Shown here: piece by piece, positions 52,640 through 64,000 of the stretch
Numbering within the stretch: the stretch's first letter is position 1
Layout: the number at the start of each line of letters is the position of its first letter
Source: Chlorokybus atmophyticus
Taxonomy: Eukaryota; Streptophyta; Chlorokybophyceae; Chlorokybales; Chlorokybaceae
Direction of reading: 5' to 3'
Assembly (NCBI GenBank): GCA_009103225.1
Contig: RHPI01000638.1
Span: 805,082 to 869,081, forward strand
DNA length: 64,000 nucleotides
The notes under the pieces: generated by a model
Seen by the model: only the letters and a program-made list of their open reading frames with translations
Told to the model about the DNA's origin: nothing
The model's database searches: none
Position numbers and translations under genes: made by a program

Positions 52640-53880
52640 GTGCGCAGGCAACCACCAATATGGCATTAAGCTGCGGCATTGCACACAGGAGGCCCATTTG
52701 TGCGTGTACAATACGCAGCAGCGGTTGAGGACGATGCTCTTGCTCTTGAGGACATTGCTCGTGTGCAGGCTGCTGTATCATTGTCGCCTTTTATTGAAAA
52801 CCGCAAAATTGACTAGCCAATTCGCACCCTTATAATACAACAATTGCAGCAATGACAGCATGAGTCACGCATGAATTGACCTAAAAGTGGAAGTGCGTGC
52901 ATCACGCGCACAGTTATTGTGACTTTGCTTCAATGTTAGTGTATAATAAGTCAAACAACATATAAAAACTATCTTACAACGTGAGTAATATACAAAGCAT
53001 GTTGAATTTGCCTGAATACACTAGACAATCACAATAAAACTGTGTGATTCTTATTGTAACAATTATATGATACCAATTGACAATGAGAGCAACATCACTA
53101 TGGAAAGTGGCTTTTTAAAAGTTCAATGTAGTTATATAGATTATACATCGTAAGATCTATTTGCTACAACTTACAGCAAATTTGATAGTCATGTACGCCA
53201 ATGATCTTGCTTTGCCACCTCAACAGCACCATGGCACGAGTTGTTGGCCATCGTTACCATAGCAGTTGCATTGTGCCAAAGGCTGTGGTAATGTACTTTA
53301 CACGAAAGAAGTCGATAGTTTAATTGTGTGATAAACGTTACATATAGGTATTACCTATAAATGTTAGTTGGATAATATAACACTTGCCTGTCGTGGATGG
53401 CATGCCAAAATCAAGCAAAAAACGTCTAATTGCGTGAAAGCATAAAAGTGCACGCAATTCGCAAAATTACTACATGTAGTAGCTGACAGAATGATGGTTA
53501 ATATCAATATAAATGGATTAATTGATTGATTGTGTTTACCACGCCGACCTATTCCAACCGATTCTCAACTTATCTAAATGATTATGATAGAATGATTATT
53601 CACTGAGATGGTTATTTATTCAGAGCAATAGTCTTGCTTGCAGCACGCTCGCCTTAACAATCAAGTTTGTGCTTATCTTAAATGATAAGAAGTGTTCCTA
53701 TGCATATACAATTTGGCTTACGTTTAGTCAAAATTGTAATTTACACAAAATTCGTGCACTCATACAGAGATGAGTGCACAACAGGAGATGCATGTTGCCT
53801 TCATGCATGCTCATCATGGTTTACTTTGCTGCTGATTGGCTATCAGTAGTTTCTCTTCCCGAAAGATATAACATACACAA
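52640..53880. other. AT-rich intergenic DNA
   Basis: Much richer in A and T than its surroundings, with stops in all frames. Direct and inverted AT-rich words are frequent, but no repeat family or gene was identified. It is the likely promoter-distal region of the phosphatase gene on its right. Confidence 0.55.
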
Positions 53881-53987
53881 GAGACATGTATGAGAGCGGA
53901 AGTGGTAAACATCGCACGTGCAACATGAACGCAGTGATGAGATCACCACAATCAACGTGTCACTTGCACAGTTCACCTGCAGCGTTC

Positions 53988-54017
53988 GGGGCGGCGGCGG
54001 CGGCGGCAGCGGCGGTG
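53988..54017. repeat. GCG triplet microsatellite
   Basis: About 30 bases of GGC/GGCA triplets, 220 bases before the start of the dual-specificity phosphatase gene. Confidence 0.8.
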
Positions 54018-54234
54018 CTATGGCACTTAAGCCAGGGCTTCGGTATGACGGAGAGAAGCATCCACTTGGAGGCGCTAGGCACTGAGCAAGCAGAGTCAAG
54101 CTGGGTTGACCGCATGCAATAAGTTCGAGTTTGCTGGTTTGATGGTCGGTCAGTGAGTAGACAAGCAGTGGGGCAGGCATTGAGTCGGGGGAGTCTGTGC
54201 TGTTGGTATAGCTCTGTCTGTTGTAAGCGAGCCT

Positions 54235-55404
54235 ATGAGCGATGTTGGTGCTGAAGGTATGAGCGCCGAGGACGGCGACGGTGACGATGAGGCTACTGCT
54301 AAGCTGGTCGCGCTGCTCAAGGCGCTGGCAACCACACGGCGAGTCCGTGAAGACAACGTGCCAGTCGCTGTCATTCCGGTAACAGCATGCCCTTCATATG
54401 TTGCTGTGTGTGCGTCATACAACACAACAACAGACAGTCAAGGACAACACAGCATTGTTGTTTGAAGATACTTGCTTGCTGACGTTGCACTCAACGAACA
54501 GTCGCAGGTAGAGGATGTGGCAATTCATTGGGTCATTTGCTGACTCAACATGCTGGCCACGCTTGACATGCTTAGGCAGCGTTGTTAGTGGCTGGTTGGG
54601 TGAGCTGAGCCTTAACAGTTATTAAGCGTGCTCTCAAGTGCATGTCAATAAAAGAACAATAAAGCCTGGTAGATAGAGAACTAATCTGCGTATTTTTGGG
54701 TGTTTGATCTGCTGAAGCGATACTTGTGCGAGCAGCGCTACCTTCCTGTTATCAGCACATTTCATCCGTTGCTTGCAGGGCCTCTACCTTGGGTCCGTTG
54801 GTGCTGCCAGGAACGCCACTGCTCTGAAGAAACTCAACGTCACGCACGTATTGACAGTCATGGTAGAAGCACAGGTGCAGCTGCCTGGGCTCAAATACAT
54901 GACCATATCAGGTAGGTACTGCATGCTGCTGCTCATGTGCATGTTGCGCATATGCAACCTGTACAATGACGTTGCTCTTGATGGTTTGCAACCGTTTGTG
55001 GCTGTTGCATCATGCCAACTGAACCTGTCATGGCAGTTCTGGATGCAATCACTGAACCTATATCTGATCACTTTGACCGGGCGTGCGAATTCATTGAGGA
55101 AGGCCGCAGCAAAGGCAATGTGTTCATCCACTGCTTTGCTGGTAGATCCCGAAGGTCTGGGGATGGACATTGTGTGCACATTGATGTTGCCACAAGCCGC
55201 ATTGAATTGGTCAGCAATGTTAACCTGCGTGTTGAGGTTTCTGCCCTGGACAGTGTGGCAATAGTGACTGCGTACCTGATCAAGCACGAGCGCATGACTT
55301 TGAAGGACGCATTGACGACCGTGCGCAAAGTTCGTCATACTGCACAGCCGAACCCTTCCTTCATGCTGCAGCTGGAGGATTACGAGCAGCGCTGCTCAAG
55401 GTGA
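54235..55404 (+). CDS. Dual-specificity protein phosphatase (DsPTP1-like)
   Basis: Four exons: 54235-54378, 54779-54911, 55037-55154, 55254-55404; about 181 aa, close to plant DsPTP1. Exon 1 encodes an acidic leader, then KLVALLKALATTRRVREDNV, the helix that precedes the catalytic domain in plant DsPTP1. Exon 2 has GLYLGSVGAARNATALKKLN and VTHVLTV. Exons 3-4 join to give the signature HCFAGRSRS (HCxxGxxRS) with the catalytic Cys, followed by VAIVTAYLIKHERMTLKDAL and PNPSFMLQLEDYE. The intron splits the signature between the last Arg and Ser. Such enzymes dephosphorylate MAP kinases; that role is inferred. The last exon may continue, since AAG|GTGAGC at 55399-55406 also looks like a donor. Confidence 0.9.
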
Positions 55405-56511
<1,107 letters not shown>

Positions 56512-56797
56512 NCTGACACTGATTCAAGCTAGACTGGTTCTCAGCAATTGACAGGTGGCTGTCAAGGATGATGGGGCGGCATTCTGGGTTGGACCTTGGC
56601 TTGATGTGCTGTCGCTGGATGTGGTAATGGGAAGAGTTCTGCGTTGAAGGTTATTAACAACGAAAGCACAGCGCGCAGCTCCATCACTGGCAAGCGCATC
56701 CCTATGGCTGAGAGCTAGGCCTAGCAGCAGCAGGCAGCCAACCTTTGGGCAGGTCTGGCCTGCGCACGGCGTTGCGTTGGGAGAACAAATAGCAGCA

Positions 56798-58752
56798 ATG
56801 CAAGCAGCGGCGCAGCTTGAACGCCGTCAGGACATCCGCCCTGTGGAGCAGTGGGTAGTCGACGACGTCGTCGACTTCCTCGACAGGCTGGAGCTTCATG
56901 CCTTAACGCCACAGGTGCAGAACTGCCTTTTCCGTGGATGACACCTTCACAATCATGTTGCATGCAACAAACAAGGTACTTGCATGGTGTTATGCATAGT
57001 GCGTCACGTTGTCGCTGCATGCTGATTGGCTACGCCACTTTTTGTGCAGATAAGGGCGAATGCCGTCAACGGCAGGGACTTGCAAGCCCTCAGCGATGAG
57101 GAGCTGCAGAGGGACTTGGGGATGACACGCCTGCAGATCAAGAAGATCAGAAGCAATCTGATGGTATTTGCTTGCTTCAACTGAACTGCACAACCTCTTT
57201 AGTAGTCACTGTTGTACATAGTCGCGCTCAGACAACCTCAATCCTGTGCATGCATTGCCAGCAGGGCTGCATAGGCTGCGTAGGCTGTTTACACCTGAGG
57301 CAAAAAGTTTGCTTGTGTCCTAGCACGCACTGTAAAGTCTAGTCTACAATACTGTGCTACATTCTGCTCAACGGTTGGAAGTGTCAAGTCCATCACTTAG
57401 TTGTTGTCTGTAACTCTGCTGTTGTTATTCTTAAACATATTCTGAAAGAGCAGTCGCGACAGCCATAGAATTGCATGCATGTAAGCTTGCACACTTGCTG
57501 AACGCATCTGCAAATTGCAGCAGGCAACAGCGCCAACAGCCTTTGACTTGCGTGAAGCAGAAGCACCAGCTGGCTACCCTGCAGTAGAGACTCCACCAGC
57601 GCCACATGTCCCGCAGGTTCACCTCTCACAATGCAGTCAACAATGGGCAATGTTCATGCAGTTGCTGTGATTGACATCGCTACCATGCGCTGCAGCTTTA
57701 CCCAGAGCCGTTGCGCTCGCCCATAACCGCGATGCCGGCAACTGCACAACCCGCAGTCGCGATGACAATGCCGCAGCCCGACATGCGCGAGCACATACTT
57801 GCAGATGAGCTTGGCGCCTTGAACAGCCAGCTGCAGCAGGTACGACACTTATAACAGTCCATCATATTGCATGCATCTGCACTAGGTGTGTGCCTTGAAA
57901 TTGCAGTCTGTGTTCAGGTGAGAAGTACGGAGTCTGCATATGCCAGCGGCAGCTCGCTGCTGAAGCGGGCGGACAGCTTGCTCGTAAACGCACTGGAGCT
58001 TCTTCACAAGGCGGACAAACTGGGCGTGGTTGACGTGGTTACCACGCTTGGCCGTAGACCGCGCTTGCTTGGTACCGCAGGTGCGCATGCATTGTAGCTG
58101 TTTGTTGGCTTGAGGCTGATGCCTGTTTCTGCTTGACTGGTAAAAAACTGGTAACATCGAAGCTGGGTGCTTGCACTGGAGTTGACACTGCTTTCGCTGC
58201 AGCGGGAATTTCCAAGAACAAAACATATCATGAGGCAGGTCAGATGGTCAGCCAGGCGGTCAACAACGTGCAGCAGGTCAGTGTGGGTAGCAATAGGTAT
58301 ACATTAAAAGTTTAAGTGCATTCAGTACCAACAGCACATCAAGTCGTTGATCACTGAGATGCGCCTTGCGCAGAAGCCTCACAATCTTTGCAGGCACGCG
58401 CCACACTTCCAAGCATGCCGGAGATAAAAATGCAAGACGTGCGCAAGTTCACATCGGCAGTGATGGACATCATGTTTGACAACATTATCACGGACGTGCG
58501 CGGCCAGCGCATTATACAGCAGGGGCTGTATGATGTCGCGCTTATGCAAAGAGATGTCCGCAGCGCTCAGCAGTAAGTGTGTGCGTGTGCATCTTGCAAA
58601 TGCTGTATGTTAATTTGTGAACGCTGTGGCTTCCAAATATGTGCAGATGGGTTGATCAGTGGAGGAAGCGGATGGGTGAAGATCAGCAGCACTTGGTGGC
58701 CAGCGTAGCTGTCAAGACCAACGAGCTGGACCGGTGTCGCCGGGGCCTTTGA
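56798..58752 (+). CDS. SAM-domain coiled-coil protein (tandem copy 1)
   Basis: About eight exons. Exons 1 (56798-56914) and 2 (57050-57163) form a sterile alpha motif: RPVEQWVVDDVVDFLDRLEL, then ANAVNGRDLQALSDEELQRD and LGMTRLQIKKIRSN. Likely further exons: 57519-57617 (Pro/Ala-rich), one ending near 57839 (REHILADELGALNSQLQQ), 57919-58080 (LLKRADSLLVNALELLHKA), one ending near 58276 (EAGQMVSQAVNNVQQ), 58394-58573 (RKFTSAVMDIMFDNIITDVR) and a last exon to the TGA at 58750-58752 (WRKRMGEDQQHLVASVAV). The tail is helical and charged. SAM domains mediate oligomerisation or adaptor binding; the target is unknown. AATAAA signals follow within 120 bases. The 5' end may extend upstream. Confidence 0.7.
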
Positions 58753-58899
58753 AATGACGCTTGCGTGCAATGCCGCCTTTAGCTTTGTTATGCGTGTTGC
58801 AAAAGTGTTGTTACTGTGCAGCGAATGCTTTGTGTTACAGTCAAGGACTGCAATAAACTGACCACGAAGTAAATAAAGTATGCGTGTTGACGCGCGTCA

Positions 58900-59940
58900 G
58901 TAATTCGCATACCCCCCAGTTGAGTCAGTGCAGCCATTCAACGCATTCAGAATGCGTGCTGGGGCATGTTTTGCATCTCCAAGCGCGCAACGCGGATATA
59001 CCTAAGTCTACAGATGTGTGCTGCCCCAACTGGCGCTAACCTGCAACAGTTGTCTTCCCTTACGCAAGTGACGTGCAGATACAAACGCTTGTCTTCAGAA
59101 TGCATCTTCTGATTGTGCATATTCTGATACTCATAGTCAATCACGTCACCAATAGGCAAGCCCATGGTATGACCATGAGGACCAACATATTGTTACCCAA
59201 TGCGCATCTTAAGACAGGTGGGGAATGATGCACGGCATGCACTTCCCACTCGCAAGCTTGCGGGATTGTCATGCTGCCAGCAGCGCAAATGCAGAGTCTT
59301 CAATCGATTGCAAACAACAAGCTCAAAACGACCGCTAGTTGGCAAACGCATCATGATGTTTGCTTCATTTGGCAACATTGCACTAGTTGCGGCAACAAGC
59401 AGCCTGAAGCCTGTTGAACATGACGCTGTTGACACAACCACAGCCTACAAGCTCTACCACGCTTCACTGGCATTCAAGCCTTGGTATACAGCAGCTGCAA
59501 GCCTTGCCCTCAGGCTGAGGGAGGGAAGAATGCTTTAGCTGCCGTGATGGGGTAGGTGGTACAAGTCACAACTGCTACCCAGCTTCAGGGGGACTACCAG
59601 TTGCTACGCAACATGTGAATTAATCAGTTGCGATGTACAAGAGCTTGCAGGCTAGTCAGGGTGCATTGTGATGACAGCCTCCATACCAGAACACATAAAC
59701 CATTCTCATCAAGAAGCGACGACTGTACCTGGCTCTGCAATACGCATACGAAGCTTGATACGTGAGTACATGTCCACACATGCAGTGAGTACTGTTGTGA
59801 CAATCAGTGCACAAGCAGCTGCTAGCTTTGACTGCACTCACTGCATGCATGCATGCATGTGCCTCAAGCGCGCGTAGCGCCTGTACCTATTACTGTGCAG
59901 TAGTAAACAAGCCAGCCTACGACGCCTCCAAATAGGAGCA
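58900..59940 (-). other. Possible 3' exons of the minus-strand membrane gene
   Basis: Minus-strand stretches at 59165-58947 (MGLPIGDVIDYEYQNMHNQK) and 59441-59193 (RFELVVCNRLKTLHLRCW) look coding, as does a piece near 59830-59730 (TACVDMYSRIKLRMRIAEPG). They may be later exons of the gene starting at 60387, but splice joins were not proven. Confidence 0.35.
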
Positions 59941-59970
59941 AGTATGAGGCAGAATGTGGCAGGCACGGCC

Positions 59971-60387
59971 TCAGCACGCTGCAAATGTGCTGCATGTGCG
60001 CTGCATGTGCGCATGCACGCAGTTGCAATCCTCAAGACCCAGCAACGTCTCATCTGCCGACTCCATCAGGCCAAGCGTCTCGTCTGCTTCAGGTCGCCTG
60101 GCAACCACCGCAGAGACCACCGCAAGCAGCAGCAGCGACAGCGCCGTCGCCGCCACCGCCGCCAGCCCCGCCGCCCGCAAGCGGCTCCGCCTGCTGCTGC
60201 CCAAGCTTGCACCACTGGTGGTGCTGCTGCTGTCCTCACTGCTGCTGCTGCTGCTGTAGTATGTGTAAGCGAAGCTGCTGCTGCTGTAGCTGTAGTTGTG
60301 CTGGGGCAGGAGGGTGTAGCCGTCCTCCGCGGCAAGGTCGTTTTCCGGGTCGACCGAGGGGTTCGCCGAAGGCGCTGCTGTAGCCAT
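59971..60387 (-). CDS. Single-pass membrane protein, Ser-rich N-terminus
   Basis: Minus-strand frame of 138 codons from the ATG at 60387. The N-terminal 70 residues are Ser/Tyr/Asp-rich (YSYSSSSFAYTYYSSSSSSE), then a basic RRSRLR, then one transmembrane helix (AAGLAAVAATALSLLLLAVV) and an exposed tail. The arrangement, a cytosolic low-complexity head, basic stop and single helix, is that of many type II proteins. The head is coded by CTG/GCC-rich triplets, giving spurious frames on the plus strand. It may continue into exons at 58900-59940. Family not recognised. It lies divergently from SAM copy 2. Confidence 0.5.
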   Translation of the reverse strand: MATAAPSANPSVDPENDLAAEDGYTLLPQHNYSYSSSSFAYTYYSSSSSSEDSSSTTSGASLGSSRRSRLRAAGLAAVAATALSLLLLAVVSAVVARRPEADETLGLMESADETLLGLEDCNCVHAHMQRTCSTFAAC

Positions 60388-60939
60388 GCGTGCAGGCGGG
60401 TCCTCCGGCCAGGTCGCCAGCTGGCGCTGCAGTAGCTATGAGAACTAGCAGTCGCTGGCGCCATCCACCAAACGTGTAAGTGGTATTTAGTTGCCCAGCA
60501 TGATGAGGCGAAGTCATCCATAATAACGGTGTTACTGTTGCTTTTGAAAGTACATGCAAGGACCACTGTCATGCTTTCGTTTGCTGGATTGTCAAGACCA
60601 TCAACCTTTTACAATGAGTAAAGTCACCACTCGCAGCTTTTAGTCACCTTGACCAATGGTCTTGAAGACCATCAAGCTGCACTTGAAGTGAAAATGAAAG
60701 ATTGATGGTCATAATCATTGCACCGTGTAGTGCGTCAGTGGCATTGTGTCGTCAGCTGCAATGCATGCTTTGCTTGGTTCAATGACTGATAGCAATTGAA
60801 AGGGTGTCTTGCGGCCACAGGCAGCCGCTTATGATTGCATGGCGCTCAGCACAGCAACGCTACTTCAGCGCTAGCTGCCGTCAGTTGGCTTCATGCTCAA
60901 GGAGGTCATCAGTAGCAGGAGGGTTGCAACGCCACCGCC

Positions 60940-63900
60940 ATGCAAGCTACGGACCATCAACAGCAACTTGAAGCAAGTAGCAGCAGCAGCAGTATGGCAA
61001 CCTCAGCCAGTGGCAGCGGCCAGGCCGTTCGCCCTGTGGAGCAGTGGGCTGTTGACGACGTCGTCGACTTCCTTGGCAAGCTAGAGCTCCATGCAGTTGT
61101 CCGTAAGGTGGGAAACTTGGCCATAAGCAGAATGTGTTGGCATGTGAGGAAAAGTTGTTGGAGCGGTTGTGCTCCTCAGCACCGTCTGGCATTGTGTGCA
61201 GATAAGAGAGAATGCTGTAAACGGCATGGACTTGCAAACACTCAGCAATGAGAAGCTGCAGACAGAATTGGGGATGACGTCGCTGCAAGTCAGAAAGATC
61301 AGGGCTAACATGCCGGTACTTACCTCATACACTACTGTCTGCTTGATTGCTGGGCACCGCAAGTGCCGCCATCAAGCTTGCATGTTCAGAGTGGCAGCTG
61401 GCACTTTCCGTAAACTAGAGCTGTTTTATTGACCCCGTACGCAAGTGTAATGTGTAATAGTGAAGGTCACTGTTTACTAGCTTTCACAAACCACCCACCC
61501 TATTTGTGAGCTGAGTGCGAACCCACTCCCTGGGATAGGCAGTGCCTAAAGTCATGATCATGTTATGGCAGGTCACTGAGTAGACCGCGCGAACTTCAAC
61601 GCAGCGTAAAGGCAAGTGGGTACCGGAGCACATCACAGTCGAGAAGCCCGCTGCCATACATGACCCTTATGCGGTGGGTCTGCAAGTTCATGACTGGTAG
61701 TTAGCGCGCACATATACTGTATGTGCTATATGTCCACTAGTAGTTTCGTGAACTACTAATGCAGTACAGCTGGTAGTTGTGTGACTTCACTGCTCGCATG
61801 CCACACGTCATGTCCATGGCACAGGGGGTATCGCAGTACGTTCCCACATGTGAGCCTGTGCCCGCTCCTGCTGAAGGGGACGCAACGCCATTGACGGCAA
61901 CAGTGCCATCCGAGCAGCCCGTAAGCGCTGCGGTAGCGCGCAATACCACAGCAGAAGACCTGGCTGACTACAGAAGGCTCCGCGCGAGCATAGATTTTCT
62001 GCAAGGCCAGCAGGTAAGCTTGTGACGCTGCTTCTAACTAAAGTACCGTTTCCAATCAAGGCTGCTGCATACATCGAGGCACAGGATGCCAGTAGCTTGA
62101 TCCTGTTGACATGCAGTCGCCACTTGTTGTATTAAAGCTTCCACTTGCCAGCATGTCAATCATTGCGTCATGTCGCTCGTCCGTGCCGATGAAAAACTTG
62201 CCAGGTGAAGGAGCGAATGCAAACAGAGAAGTCAAAGCTTATGGGGCTGGAAGCAGGCATGCAGGCGTGTGCGCCCAACATGCCAAAGTCCAAGCCGAGT
62301 TGGCACGGAAACAGGCTGCAAAGGTGGCTTAATCTGCTCAGCAAGTTGTAGGGCAGTTCTGCAAGCATGCCATGAACATGCATATGTATATGCACGCAGT
62401 GCGTGTGACGACGCCCCTTGGACCCAAAAAGTTTATTGAGTCAAGTTGTAACCCTGCAATTTTGGTAACACAGTCGGTCTTGCACAGCAGAAAGGAAAAT
62501 GGTACCCTGGAAAGCAGTTAAGCACGCGCGGACGGAGGCCGCAACTATCAAGGCTCGCAACCGCGAAGCGCACAAGCAGGTGGTTAACATGTGTCAGGAA
62601 GCATCCGAGAGTCTGTCACAACTACGATTTGTACTACGACTGAGTCGTGACAGACGCTGTTGGATACCGTCAAGTCCGAGATGACAATGTTCATTGAGGC
62701 CCCCCAATAAACATTGGTCGCTACATCAATAACTCTCACTGAGATGATCAATCAGCATAGTATGCTGATGACTTTTCGCTAACAGTTGGCAGAGTATCGG
62801 GAGGACCTTGGGCAGCAATTGGACATCGTGCTGCACCTTCGCAAACAGGTGACCATAGTGTCTATCACACGAAGGCTTCCTTGCGCATGATGTGATGCAG
62901 ACGCCGTACTCTGTGCCATTACATGGCAGGTTACAGACTTGGACAACGTGCTCGCAGCAGAGCGCGAGCTTAATGACAAAACATTGGGTCATGATGCGCA
63001 CGGTGACCACGAGAAGGCCATCCATAGAGCACTTGATACAATACAACGCCAGCTTGCGCAGGTTGATATTATCCTCATGGTCTGGCCGTGTAATGACAGG
63101 TGAAAGACTCCCGCATGATGTACGCAAGCGGGGAAACAAGCTGCTCAATCAGGCGGACGGCTTGCTGACAGCTGCCTTGCAGCTTCTTAATAAAACGTCA
63201 TGACCAAGGCAGTGTGGACGTGACGATATCCAGCACTGCAGGTCGCGGTACCACTGCAGTGGTCACTGATACACTTCAGCTGTTTGGCGGTGGAGGTGCG
63301 CCGGCTTCATTGTTCTGACCGTTGTTTGAACTTATTTCAACATTAAGGCTATGACAAGCACGCTTAGCGTCAGCGACTACTGCCAACGGTTAACATGTTC
63401 TCAGCAGGCCCGGCACCATTGGCCGTCGTAATGCACACGCCTCGTCGCGAGGCAGGTCAGGCAGTCAGCCAAGCGGTCGACGCTGTGCTAAAGGTTAGCT
63501 GCACATTACAGACTCATGTCAACTCTTTGTGTGCATTGAAGCTCAAGCCAGACGCTCTCTTGCGTGATCGTGTTGCCCAATGCTTCAACCACACACGTGC
63601 TATGCACCAGGCACACGCCCTGCTATCAAACATGCCCAGCATCGACACGCGCACATTTACGGCGGCCGTAATGGACGTCGTATGCGAGAACATCGATACA
63701 GACGTCCGTGGGCAGAGGATCGTTGTGGAAGGGCTCAGCTCCATCACCAGCATGCAGAGTGAAGTTTGTAATGTGCAGTTGTAAATTGACCACGACAGCG
63801 TACTGACAGCTTGCAGCTGATGGATATTGTCGCAACAACATGCCAATTTCTGTGTGGTGCAGAGCGTGCCTTGCACTGCAGTGGTCAATGATTGGGTTCT

Positions 63901-64000
63901 CTTGCGCACATGGCTTGACATGTGGATGCAGTCTGTGTGGGAAGATGAGCGGCGCTTGAAAATAACAGCAGTTGCCAAACAGGACGAACTCTACTCGTAT
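60940..64000 (+). CDS. SAM-domain coiled-coil protein (tandem copy 2, partial)
   Basis: Paralogue of the gene at 56798. Exon 1 (60940-61107) has a Ser-rich leader then RPVEQWAVDDVVDFLGKLEL; exon 2 (61202-61315) has ENAVNGMDLQTLSNEKLQTE and LGMTSLQVRKIRAN, same length (114 bases) and phase as copy 1. Later candidate exons: near 61801-62012 (ADYRRLRASIDFLQGQQ), 62785-62848 (YREDLGQQLDIVLHLRKQ), 62932-63061 (NVLAAERELNDKTLGH), 63098-63200, 63395-63492 (REAGQAVSQAVDAVLK) and 63587-63778 (RTFTAAVMDVVCENIDTDVR). The final exon (VWEDERRLKITAVAKQDEL) runs off the window. Near 63130 a one-base difference shifts the frame relative to copy 1, so this copy may be damaged. Confidence 0.6.

Noticed and set aside
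59985-60435. Plus-strand Cys-rich and Ala/Arg-rich open frames
   Set aside because: Antisense shadows of CTG/GCC triplets that encode the Ser-rich head of the minus-strand membrane protein.

Overview
This is a eukaryotic nuclear window. Genes are split by many short GT-AG introns, the non-coding DNA is full of simple repeats, and LTR and tyrosine-recombinase retrotransposons occupy a large share. The best clues to the organism point to a green-lineage microalga: a PPTC7-type PP2C with plant-like features, a plant DsPTP1-like dual-specificity phosphatase, a Kangaroo/DIRS-like retroelement and a retrotransposon-borne cytosine methyltransferase. That placement is an inference. Three single Ns (44140, 52549, 56512) and a 226-base poly-G run show that the sequence is a scaffold with imperfect joins.

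Layout. 0-9 kb: an unidentified multi-exon gene, an interstitial telomere-like repeat, then a 9-exon secreted-protein gene (copy A, 4155-7268) converging on a decayed PP2C gene (7842-8835). 9-17 kb: a minisatellite, a broken Ty1/copia element, a gypsy scrap and two clusters of short palindromes. 17.0-24.2 kb: a DIRS/Kangaroo-like element with split direct repeats (A1, then B1-A2-B2) and a tyrosine recombinase on the opposite strand. 24.6-30.5 kb: a second copy of the secreted-protein/PP2C pair (copy B). Here the PP2C is the intact member and the secreted gene carries a one-base deletion, so decay of the two blocks is reciprocal.

31.4-34 kb: a decayed F-box-like gene split by a complete 496-bp TRIM element with 5-bp target duplications; its intact paralogue lies at 48587-49324. 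35.6-44 kb: a large, decaying Ty3/gypsy element in the order gag, aspartic protease, C5-cytosine DNA methyltransferase, reverse transcriptase, RNase H, integrase. The methyltransferase reading frame is the only uninterrupted long module of the element and is the most striking feature of the window. 44.8-45.3 kb: a second TRIM, of 495 bp, on the minus strand. 47.5-52.6 kb: the second F-box block with a perfect 35-bp hairpin upstream, then a 1351-bp direct repeat whose second copy ends at an N.

54-64 kb: a DsPTP1-like phosphatase, a poly-G artefact, two tandem paralogous SAM-domain genes (the second runs off the window) and a minus-strand single-pass membrane protein between them.

The intact host genes read cleanly with the standard code. 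The retroelements share primer-binding and polypurine features, which suggests that the small TRIMs use machinery supplied by larger elements.
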